The position numbers were made by a program, and so were the translations under genes. Positions 30,422-38,012 of a stretch of 40,911 nucleotides of DNA are shown in pieces (the stretch's first letter is position 1; each line of letters starts with the position of its first letter). The notes beneath the pieces are model-generated. The model was not told where the DNA came from. It did no database searches and saw nothing but the letters and a program-made list of their open reading frames with translations. Origin of the DNA: JANXLS01 sp038227045 (GTDB lineage Bacteria > Planctomycetota > SZUA-567 > H5-PLA8); NCBI GenBank assembly GCA_038227045.1, contig JBBRQD010000046.1, positions 1 through 40,911 on the forward strand. Reading direction: 5' to 3'.

Positions 30422-32569
30422 CTATCGTATGATCTCGTGTTCCGATTTATAGTCCGAATCCCACAGTGTGTTCGGTCCCAGTTCCAGCCATTCCGGCGGC
30501 AGGCTCGACACCGCGATCACCGTCGTTCCCGGCGCCAGCCGCGGTTCGTCGTGCGCCAGTCCGCAGCGCGCATCGGAGGCCATCGGCACCGAATTCTCTT
30601 CGCTGGTCAGCTGCGGCAGCGGCTCCGAACGCAGCACCTTGCCTTTGACCGGCGTGAAACGGCTCGTTTCGGGAACCCGCCATTCAATCGTGCACTCCGC
30701 GCCGACCATCGCCACCTGTGGAGTTTGCAGCACGAATATCCCTTTGCCGCCCGCTTTGCGCATGAACCCCGTGACCAGAGCTTCCAGCGGCAGACCGTCG
30801 CCGAGCTTTAATTCGCACGGCAAATTCAGCAGCATTTCATTGATGCTGAATTTGTCGATCGTAGATCCCGGCGGCACGATGCCGCGAATCGCGAACAGCG
30901 GCGGACAGTGGCGCACGTGTCGCATGGACACCGTTGGAAGACGGAAACCGAACGCGCGCGGCGCGATCTCGGTCCACGTCGAATCCCCCACGAAAACCTG
31001 GCCGCGCCCCGCCGCGCATTCAATGCGATTGGCCACGTTCACCACATCGCCGATTACCGTGAATTCAATCTTCTGCGCCCCGCCGATATTGCCCGCGCAC
31101 ACCTTTCCGGTATGCAGCCCGACGCCATGCGCCAGGCCGCCCGGCGGCAACGCGAATCCCGACCGTGCCGGCTCGTCGCGATTGAATTCGTACAGCGCAA
31201 TCTGCATTTCCAACCCCGCGGCGACAGCGTGCGCGGCGTACTCCGTCTGGTCCCCGAGCACGCCCCAGAACGCCATGATCTGGTCGCCGGCGCACTTGTC
31301 CACCGAGCCGCCGCGCCGGAAAACAAGCTGCTGCATCACGTTGAAATAGCGGTTCAACAAGCCGACGACATCCTCGGGCCGCATGTCGGCCGACAGCCTG
31401 GTAAAACCGCAGATGTCTGAATAAAAAATAGTGCCGGTGCGCAGTTCGCCGCCGAGCTTCGATTTCAGCGACCCGTTCAACAATCCTTCGGCGATCGAGG
31501 GCGCGAAAAAGCGCTGCAAGTTCGCGCGCCGCGTCTGCTCTTCCAGCGCCGTGAAGGCCAGTTCGATATTGCGGATGATCAGCCCGGTTTGCGCCGCGAG
31601 CAGGCGCAGGATGTTCACGTCCTCATCGTTGAACACCTTGTAGCTGAAAAGCTGGATCAAACCGAGATTCTTATCGCCCGAGATCATCGGCGATGCCATC
31701 ACCGCGTTGATCCTGTTAAAGGTGTCGGAACCGACCGCGCTTTTGAACGTGGTCAGCGTTTTCAGGTCTTTGGCGTTGATCCAAAACGCGATCTTTTCGT
31801 TCTTGACCCGGTTCAAAATCGTGCGCGAGAGTTTCAATTCGCGCGTGTCCCACTCGTCGTTGGCGCGGAAGCGCGCGCAGGCCAGTCCTTCGGGCGAATA
31901 GTTCGCTTCCTGGCGCGCGCTGCGTTTGATCACCGTGGGCAGTTCGCCCTTGCGGTTATACAGCACCAGCAGCACATGGCACGCATCCGAAAACACCGAC
32001 ATCAATTGATCGAGGCAAATTTCGACGATATCGCCCAGATTGCGCGCGTTGCTCATCGCATGGCTGGTTTCGTACAGCCACTTCAAACGGCTTTGCAGAA
32101 CGGCTTTGTCGTCGGCGGTAAAATCGTTCAGGTTGAGCTTGGCGTCCTGCACGCAACCGGGCTGCTCGTCTTCGAAGCCGAGACCGGCCAGAGTTGGCAT
32201 CAGGGTCAACTCTGTCTCGGTGGATTCAAGCGTCAATTTCGAGTTGCCGGCCGGCCCGCCCATCGTCAAAAGCTGCCCCGGCAACAGTTCGTATTCTTTG
32301 TCGGGAATCAGTTGGTTGCCATTGAGAAACGTCTTGTTCAGCGACTTCAGGTCTTTTACGAATACCTTGTTTTTCTCCATCCAGACCATGCAATGCTGCC
32401 GTGAAATGCGGCTGTCGGACGTGAACATGACCGTGCACTTTTCTTCCCGTCCCAGCATGACTGCATTTTCTTTGTTGACGTGCTGGCTCAGATCGATCCG
32501 GGTCGGAGCGCTGTTCGTGGGTGAAACGCCCGGATCCCGGACAATCACCAACTCGTATTTCGTGGGCAT
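30422..32569 (-). CDS. Class III adenylate/guanylate cyclase with FHA, GAF and PilZ-like domains
   Basis: 715 residues. Residues 30-105 form an FHA phosphopeptide-binding domain (GREEKC, SRISRQHC, LNKTFLNGN). Residues about 165-340 form a GAF domain. Residues about 375-550 are the cyclase, with metal ligands Asp385 (SDICGF) and Asp429 (KCAGDQ), base-recognition residues Lys425 and Asp508 (GDVVNVANR), and Asn511 and Arg515 for the transition state. All catalytic residues are present, and Lys/Asp favours cAMP over cGMP. The C-terminus (about 580-690) resembles a PilZ-like barrel (LKLGDGLPLEALVTGFMRKAGGKGIFVL). AAAGGAA lies close before the ATG. Signal inputs are probably phosphoproteins and a small ligand. 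Confidence 0.88.
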   Translation of the reverse strand: MPTKYELVIVRDPGVSPTNSAPTRIDLSQHVNKENAVMLGREEKCTVMFTSDSRISRQHCMVWMEKNKVFVKDLKSLNKTFLNGNQLIPDKEYELLPGQLLTMGGPAGNSKLTLESTETELTLMPTLAGLGFEDEQPGCVQDAKLNLNDFTADDKAVLQSRLKWLYETSHAMSNARNLGDIVEICLDQLMSVFSDACHVLLVLYNRKGELPTVIKRSARQEANYSPEGLACARFRANDEWDTRELKLSRTILNRVKNEKIAFWINAKDLKTLTTFKSAVGSDTFNRINAVMASPMISGDKNLGLIQLFSYKVFNDEDVNILRLLAAQTGLIIRNIELAFTALEEQTRRANLQRFFAPSIAEGLLNGSLKSKLGGELRTGTIFYSDICGFTRLSADMRPEDVVGLLNRYFNVMQQLVFRRGGSVDKCAGDQIMAFWGVLGDQTEYAAHAVAAGLEMQIALYEFNRDEPARSGFALPPGGLAHGVGLHTGKVCAGNIGGAQKIEFTVIGDVVNVANRIECAAGRGQVFVGDSTWTEIAPRAFGFRLPTVSMRHVRHCPPLFAIRGIVPPGSTIDKFSINEMLLNLPCELKLGDGLPLEALVTGFMRKAGGKGIFVLQTPQVAMVGAECTIEWRVPETSRFTPVKGKVLRSEPLPQLTSEENSVPMASDARCGLAHDEPRLAPGTTVIAVSSLPPEWLELGPNTLWDSDYKSEHEIIR

Positions 32570-32754
32570 AGGTTCCTTTCACGCATCGGCCCGAATGTCT
32601 GGCGCACCGGCTCGTGACTTACCATATACACTGGCGGCAAAACGTCAATGGTCAATGGTGGCTCTTGGGATCAAACCGGCAATCCCACTGTTACGTATTC
32701 TACTTTCACTTTCATCGCCGCGAGAAGCGTGTAAAGTTCTCGAATTATTGACGC

Positions 32755-32786
32755 TATAATTCAAACGAGAAAATAATAGAGGAGGG
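32755..32786 (+). promoter_or_regulatory. -10 box and strong Shine-Dalgarno before the DUF4838 gene
   Basis: A perfect TATAAT (32755-32760) has no convincing -35 partner. AGGAGGG at 32780-32786 is 5 bases before the ATG at 32792. The leader would be about 25 bases. The region 32570-32754 holds no gene; it carries TCAATGGTCAATGGTGG near 32646, a short direct repeat. Confidence 0.5.
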
Positions 32787-32791
32787 AAGCG

Positions 32792-35146
32792 ATGCGAAGC
32801 CCCCGCTGGCTGTTTGCATGTCTGTTCATTGCGCTTGGATTCGCCGTACAGGGCGAAGATCTCATCATTGCCGAAGGCGGCAAGACGACGGCGACGATCG
32901 TCGTCTCGGCCCAGGCAGGCGAATGGGAAAAGCGCGCGGCCGCGGACTTGGCCCATTACATCGAACTGCTCAGCGGCGCGAAGCCTGCGGTGGCCAACGC
33001 GCCGGGAGCCGGCCCCGCGATCTTCGTCGGTTCGGCCGCATTGGACGCCGACCCGTCCCTGAAAGGCGCGCTCGCGCGTGTCGCCAAAAAGAATCCGTCT
33101 CTGCGCGCCGACGCCATCGCGATGCGGCGCACCGGCAATCGCGTATTTCTCGCCGGAAGCAACGACGATGCGCATTACTTCGCCGTTGCGCAGTTGCTCC
33201 AGGACTGGGGCTGCCGCTGGTACGTCCCGACCGATTTCGGCGAATGTATCCCGGAGCAGCCGCGGCTGGCCATCGGAGCGCTCGATCGCGCCTACGCGCC
33301 CCCCTTTGAAATTCGGCACTATTGGCTGAGTTGGAACGGGGACGGCACGGGCGCGAAAGAATTCCGCCTCCGCAATTTCATGACGGAGACGAGCACGGCC
33401 GGCATGGGCCACGCGCTCGGCCAATTCACCAAGAAACTCATCCCGCCCGGCAAGTCCATGTTCAATGTGCCGCTCGCCGAAGACGCGACCGCCAAGGAAA
33501 TCGCCGCGCAGATCGACGCCGACTACGCCAAGGGCGTCGCGGGCATTTCCCTGGCGATCGAAGACGGAAATTACGTCAGCGACTCGCCGCGCGACAAGGA
33601 ATTGCAAAGCGGAATTTTCGACAAGTACGCGATCCAGCCGTCCAACACCGACGCGATGTTGACCCTCTACAATCAAGTCGCGAAAATAATGCGCGACAAG
33701 TATCCGAACAGCAAAACAGTGATCGGCGGCATGGCCTACGCCAATGTCACGCTTCCGCCGCAGCGTGTGATGCGTGTCGAACCGAACGTGGTGCTCTGGC
33801 TTGCGCCCATCGATATCGATCCGAATCACGGCATGGACAGCGGGAAATCGCCGCCGCGCGAAGAATACAAAGAGATGCTCTACCGCTGGGCCGAAGTGAC
33901 GCAGGGGCGGCTGGCCATCTACGATTACGACCAGGGCCAGCTCGTCTGGCGCGACCTGCCCAATCCGTCGCATTTCGCGTTCGCGCAGGACGTCAAACAT
34001 TACCGCAAGGCGGGGATACTCGGCGTGGGCACCGAAAGCCGCGGCGCGACCGCCACCACATTCTGCAATCTGTTTTTCCGCGGGCAACTGATGTGGAATC
34101 CCGATGCGGATGTCGCCGCCATGCTGGCCGATTTTTACCCCAAGTTCTATGGCCCCGCGTCCGCGCCCATGTCCGATTATTGGACCGCGATCTACGCGGC
34201 GTGGGAAAACACGATCTGCACTGAACACGAATATTTTGTCGCGCCGGCAATCTACACGCCCGAACTTCTCGCCGCCTTGAAAAGCAATCTCGTCAAAGCG
34301 CAGAGCGCGCTGGCAGCGTTGCGCGCAAAGAACGACCCGACTAGGAACGAGAAATTGTACCTCGATCGCCTGCGCTTCACGGAATTGAGCTTCGACGTGC
34401 TGGAAAACTACATGGCCATGGTCCGGGCCGCGGCCAGCGAAACCGATTTCAAAGCCGCCGTTGCCGCGGGCGAACGCGGTTTGGCCGCGCGTGAAAAATT
34501 GACCGAAATGAATCCCACGTTCACGACATACAAAAGAATCGGTGAGAACGGCCCCGCGTGGTGGCCCGGAGAAGTCGCGCACATGCGCGAACTGGCCGCG
34601 CTGACCGACGGCACGAAGGGAACGCTCGTCGCCAAAACGCCGCTGCAGTGGGCCTTCCGCCGCGACCCGCACGACACCGGCCTGCCGCGAGGCTGGGAAT
34701 ACAAAGACGCGGACCTCGCGGTCTGGAACACAAAAGGCAAGAACACGCCGATCGGGGAACGAAAGGATTATCCCGACGCCTGGGAAATGCTCCGCACTGA
34801 CCTTTATTTCCAGGGCCAGGGCGTGATGCATACGGACGGCCATAGTTACACGGGACACTATTGGTATCAAACCTCGCTGGAGTTGACTGCCGCACAAATC
34901 GAAGGTCCGCTCCACCTGATGTTCCCCGGCCTGTTCAACGAATGCTGGATCTATCTGAATGGCGAATTGGTAAAGTACCGATCCTTCCCGGAACCGTGGT
35001 GGCGCAACGACTACAAGTTCGAATGCGACGTGGACGTGAAGGGCAAGCTCAAAGCCGGCAAAAACACAATCACGCTGCGCGGCTACAACCCGCATCATTT
35101 CGGCGGCATGTTCCGGCGTCCATTTCTATACAGCGCAAAACCGTAG
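32792..35146 (+). CDS. Secreted DUF4838 protein, putative carbohydrate-active enzyme
   Basis: 784 residues with a signal peptide (WLFACLFIALGFAVQGED). After a beta-rich N-terminal part resembling the GH67/GH20-like lead domain (residues about 25-160, with WEKRAAADLAHYIELLSG and GSNDDAHYFAVAQLLQDWG) comes the DUF4838 core, a predicted TIM-barrel (VWLAPIDIDPNHG, YDYDQGQLVWRDLP, GVGTESRGATATTF). The C-terminal 150 residues have a beta-sandwich with WIYLNGELVKYRSFPEPWW, like a carbohydrate-binding or galactose-binding-like module. Such proteins are frequent in polysaccharide-degrading Planctomycetes, Lentisphaerae and Verrucomicrobia. Substrate unknown. Confidence 0.85.
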   Translation: MRSPRWLFACLFIALGFAVQGEDLIIAEGGKTTATIVVSAQAGEWEKRAAADLAHYIELLSGAKPAVANAPGAGPAIFVGSAALDADPSLKGALARVAKKNPSLRADAIAMRRTGNRVFLAGSNDDAHYFAVAQLLQDWGCRWYVPTDFGECIPEQPRLAIGALDRAYAPPFEIRHYWLSWNGDGTGAKEFRLRNFMTETSTAGMGHALGQFTKKLIPPGKSMFNVPLAEDATAKEIAAQIDADYAKGVAGISLAIEDGNYVSDSPRDKELQSGIFDKYAIQPSNTDAMLTLYNQVAKIMRDKYPNSKTVIGGMAYANVTLPPQRVMRVEPNVVLWLAPIDIDPNHGMDSGKSPPREEYKEMLYRWAEVTQGRLAIYDYDQGQLVWRDLPNPSHFAFAQDVKHYRKAGILGVGTESRGATATTFCNLFFRGQLMWNPDADVAAMLADFYPKFYGPASAPMSDYWTAIYAAWENTICTEHEYFVAPAIYTPELLAALKSNLVKAQSALAALRAKNDPTRNEKLYLDRLRFTELSFDVLENYMAMVRAAASETDFKAAVAAGERGLAAREKLTEMNPTFTTYKRIGENGPAWWPGEVAHMRELAALTDGTKGTLVAKTPLQWAFRRDPHDTGLPRGWEYKDADLAVWNTKGKNTPIGERKDYPDAWEMLRTDLYFQGQGVMHTDGHSYTGHYWYQTSLELTAAQIEGPLHLMFPGLFNECWIYLNGELVKYRSFPEPWWRNDYKFECDVDVKGKLKAGKNTITLRGYNPHHFGGMFRRPFLYSAKP

Positions 35147-35154
35147 CGCATGAC

Positions 35155-36150
35155 TCAATTGGCCGCAGGCTGAATCACGATGGGTTCAGTCGAAGGGAGC
35201 GCTTCGAATTGAAGCGTTCCGCCATTGGCGGTGGCAGCCGTTTTTACAGCCCCCTGAACGACCTGTACTTTCTGCCAGGCAGCCGGCACCTGTGTAATGA
35301 GCGTCAGAGGCTGATCGAATAACTGCGCGTCAGCTTTGCACGTCAGGCTGAGCCGAATCTGTTTCGCGCCGGCGTCGAGCACTTTCACTTCGGCGCTGGC
35401 GCGCTCGGTTTCGTATTTGTAGGCCGAAATATGGTCGGTGATCCACAGCTTTTCGCGCCGCGTCTCAAGGCCATCAAGCAATTCAATAAACGTAGTCAAT
35501 GGCACGCTGAGCCATTCCCCGCCGACGCCGTGAAACGCGACGCTGTCCATGCTGCCATCTTCAATGGCCTTGTCGACCACCTTCAACATGTCCGCCGACG
35601 TCTTCAAATTGATCAACGCAAAGCGGTCGCCGACATGCGGCCGCTCGACCAGATGATATTTATCGAGCAGTTCCTTGAGCTGCTCCTTGGTGATCAGCCA
35701 CGCGCCCTTCTTGACGCCGGGAACGCCAAACGAAATCAGGCGCGGGCTCTTGCGCTCGGGAAATACTTTTTGGATCGCTTCGTTGCATTTGCCAATTTCC
35801 TGCTCGCCGCCGTCCATGCTGAGAATGCCCTGATGGGTATGAGTATGGTTGCCATACTCCATGCCAGCCGCGGGAATCTCCTTCTCCCACGCATTCTTAA
35901 ACGCACCCCATTCGCCCTTGCCCGGATTGACATAAAAAGTGCCGACAAGTCCGCGCTTCTTAAGTTCCGGCACGACATTCTTGACATGGCTGGGCATGCT
36001 GTCGTCAAACATCAGCAGCAGCGCCGCTTTCTTGTCATGCATCCAGCGCGCCACATGAGTCTCGCCAGCCTCCGCGGCCGCACCTGAAGCATGTAAGAAT
36101 AAGATTATCGAAAAACAAAGTATGGAGGCAAATCGTCGTACATTTAACAT
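35155..36150 (-). CDS. Secreted polysaccharide deacetylase family protein
   Basis: 331 residues from the ATG at 36150; the open frame upstream to 36450 runs through a palindromic repeat and has no signal. The N-terminus RRFASILCFSIILFLHASGAAAEA is a signal peptide. The NodB-type motifs are ALLLMFDDSMPSHVKNV (metal-binding Asp) and YGNHTHTHQGIL (two His ligands). Residues about 200-331 form a beta-rich tail of unknown role. The enzyme should remove acetyl groups from an amino-sugar polymer or a plant glycan. It converges on the DUF4838 gene (8 bases apart) and, with the SGNH gene, forms a carbohydrate-processing cluster. Confidence 0.85.
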   Translation of the reverse strand: MLNVRRFASILCFSIILFLHASGAAAEAGETHVARWMHDKKAALLLMFDDSMPSHVKNVVPELKKRGLVGTFYVNPGKGEWGAFKNAWEKEIPAAGMEYGNHTHTHQGILSMDGGEQEIGKCNEAIQKVFPERKSPRLISFGVPGVKKGAWLITKEQLKELLDKYHLVERPHVGDRFALINLKTSADMLKVVDKAIEDGSMDSVAFHGVGGEWLSVPLTTFIELLDGLETRREKLWITDHISAYKYETERASAEVKVLDAGAKQIRLSLTCKADAQLFDQPLTLITQVPAAWQKVQVVQGAVKTAATANGGTLQFEALPSTEPIVIQPAAN

Positions 36151-36235
36151 TCGTAGGTTCTCTGAATAAATGATGTTACCGATTACATCTGAAGACTCGT
36201 TGCAAAAATGCGAGCGAAGCGAGCCGTTGTCGTTC

Positions 36236-36290
36236 CCCTCTCCCCCCCGGGAGAGGGCCGACGAGCAGCCGTATCGCTCGCGGGGTGAGG
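36236..36290. repeat. GC-rich REP-like element upstream of the deacetylase gene
   Basis: A 9-bp hairpin CCCTCTCCC / GGGAGAGGG (36236-36257, 4-base loop) is followed by GCCGACGAGCAGCCG and then GGGGTGAGGG (36282-36291), which complements the left arm loosely. This 'CCCTCTCCC...GGGTGAGGG' form is seen in many bacterial genomes as a dispersed repeat. Confidence 0.75.
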
Positions 36291-36319
36291 GATTCGCGCG
36301 GCGTTGAAAACTCCCGCGT

Positions 36320-37609
36320 CTATTCCACAAGCTCCCCAATAAGCATAACCGCCCCGGCATACCAGGTCCCGCCATTGTACTTGCCCGCATTCTTATCCAT
36401 ATCCGGCTTGTTATGGACGAACAGAATTTTTGCCTTATCAGGCTTCGCAACGTCCACTTCGATCACCACGGTATGTTCCTTATTCTCAAGATCGGAACCG
36501 ATGCTGAGATGCGCGATGCGGTGATAGGTGCAATAACCGTCGAACCGCGCGACAACCTTCGCGGGAGCGCCATCAAGCGATATTTTCACCTGTCCGCAAT
36601 CCGGCCCCAGCAGATCGTAGATGCCCGCGGCGGTGCCTTTGAATTTGAACGACAGCGTCTCGCCGGGCTTCACCGCCCGGTACAGCGAAGCCATGCGGTT
36701 GCCAAAGCTTTTCGCCTGATTGTTCGTGATCGGATCGAGCTTCTCCCACCCGGCGGAAAGTTTCGCGCGGTCGAGCGGAAACATGCGCGCCTGTTCGAAA
36801 TTGTCGGCAATGAACGGCTTCTTGAGTTCGTGCGGTCCAGGCGTCCCGGCAGCCTTCATTTGAACAATGCAGCGCGCGACGACTTGCAAATAAATCTCGT
36901 GTCCCGTCGCAACCAGCGGATGCACGCCGTCGGACGAGAACACCAGCTTGCCGCCGAGCGCTTTTTTCTCATCGTCGGTTTTAGGCTCCGGCGCTTTGAA
37001 AATCAACTTGCCTTCCTTCTCCTGTTTCGCCACTTCGACGCCCAGATGAATCGACGGAATCGCGTAGTGATCGGCCAGCTCTTCCATGGCGCTGGCCGCG
37101 CGTGGAAATTTACCGGCTTGCAGTTCGGGAAGCATTTTATCGGTCAGCGTGTACACAAAGCAGATGTCCATGGCGGGGTCGGCCTTCCAAGCCTGCCGCA
37201 CGATCCCTTCCATCGCTTTGTGAATGCGCGCGGGTTCGGCCCCGCCATCGTTCACGGCAAATTCGACGAACATCAGATCCGGCTTGTGGCGCAGCGCGTC
37301 GAACTCGACGCGATACACGCCCAAATCCGATCCAGTGCCGCCAATAGCCGCATTGATCTCGCTGACCTTTGCCTTCGGATACTGATCCTGAAACCACTTC
37401 AAAGTCTTGACGCGCCAACCCGGTGCCGCCGTGATGCTGCCGCCCAAATAGGCAATGTGGACTTCCTTGCCCTCGTTAAGCTTGGCAAGAACATTGGGAA
37501 TGCCCCCGCGCGGATGAAACTCCACCGCATCGCGCAGCGGATAAGCATCAGCGGCAAACGAAACGGCACACAACAAAGTCGCGAAAAGAAACAGAAAGGG
37601 AATACGCAA
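36320..37609 (-). CDS. Secreted SGNH/GDSL-type hydrolase
   Basis: 429 residues from a TTG start at 37609. AGGAGA lies 6 bases before that TTG, and the resulting N-terminus LRIPFLFLFATLLCAVSFAADA is a proper signal peptide. The longer frame to 37690 also opens with TTG but lacks one. SGNH blocks are GGSIT (nucleophile Ser), INAAIGGTGSDLG, VEFAVNDGG (Asn) and SDGVHPLVATGHEIY (Asp and His). The C-terminal part (about residues 270-429) is beta-rich and may be a carbohydrate-binding module. Likely an esterase that removes acetyl groups from a glycan, complementing the deacetylase beside it. Confidence 0.88.
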   Translation of the reverse strand: MRIPFLFLFATLLCAVSFAADAYPLRDAVEFHPRGGIPNVLAKLNEGKEVHIAYLGGSITAAPGWRVKTLKWFQDQYPKAKVSEINAAIGGTGSDLGVYRVEFDALRHKPDLMFVEFAVNDGGAEPARIHKAMEGIVRQAWKADPAMDICFVYTLTDKMLPELQAGKFPRAASAMEELADHYAIPSIHLGVEVAKQEKEGKLIFKAPEPKTDDEKKALGGKLVFSSDGVHPLVATGHEIYLQVVARCIVQMKAAGTPGPHELKKPFIADNFEQARMFPLDRAKLSAGWEKLDPITNNQAKSFGNRMASLYRAVKPGETLSFKFKGTAAGIYDLLGPDCGQVKISLDGAPAKVVARFDGYCTYHRIAHLSIGSDLENKEHTVVIEVDVAKPDKAKILFVHNKPDMDKNAGKYNGGTWYAGAVMLIGELVE

Positions 37610-37686
37610 AGCGATTCTCCTGAAATTGAAGCTCGGACTATGGCGTACACCGCAATCCCAACGAATTCCCGATTCGCCCACAGTCC

Positions 37687-37875
37687 TCAAAACATCTCAT
37701 AAGCCCCAATCTCCTTAATCTGCCGCTCAATTTCCTCCAAAGAAAGTGGAGCGGGTGCCACGGAGCAGCGCCCTGCTCCGTGCGGCGGAAGCTCGCCTGT
37801 CACATTTTTCTCACCCCCGCCACTCTCCCGCAAAAACTCCTCAATAAACCTCATCTCCAACTGATGTGGAGTCAT
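37687..37875 (-). CDS. Small hypothetical protein carrying an inserted palindrome
   Basis: 62 residues from the ATG at 37875. The ends look like a helical peptide (MTPHQLEMRFIEEFLRESGGGEKN and SLEEIERQIKEIGAYEMF). The middle 25 residues (GELPPHGAGRCSVAP...) are encoded by a perfect DNA palindrome and its flanks. The two coherent helices on either side suggest a real short gene into which a repeat was added in frame. I know no family. A non-coding reading remains possible. It lies between the SGNH gene and the recombinase, divergent from the latter. Confidence 0.4.
   Translation of the reverse strand: MTPHQLEMRFIEEFLRESGGGEKNVTGELPPHGAGRCSVAPAPLSLEEIERQIKEIGAYEMF
37759..37782. repeat. Palindrome CACGGAGCAG-CGCC-CTGCTCCGTG inside a small gene
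   Basis: Perfect 10-bp arms with a 4-base loop, immediately flanked by GCGGGTGC on the left and CGGCGGAAGC on the right. Within the reading frame of 37687-37875 it codes for part of the low-complexity centre of the protein. Confidence 0.9.
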
Positions 37876-38012
37876 GCTATACAGTTCAATCCGCACGTTT
37901 TTTCAAGGTAAATATCTATAGACATGTCAGCGCAATTAAAAATTCCCCTGTAATTTTCTATTTTCAGAGTATAACGTATCGGTGTAACTTAATTGAATCG
38001 GAGGGACGCAAA

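Noticed and set aside
32645..35098. Very long minus-strand frame (817 residues) opposite the DUF4838 gene
   Set aside because: It mirrors a strongly supported secreted protein with promoter-like -10 and a strong ribosome site. The antisense translation is rich in Arg, His and Val without domain motifs, as expected from GC-rich codon shadows.
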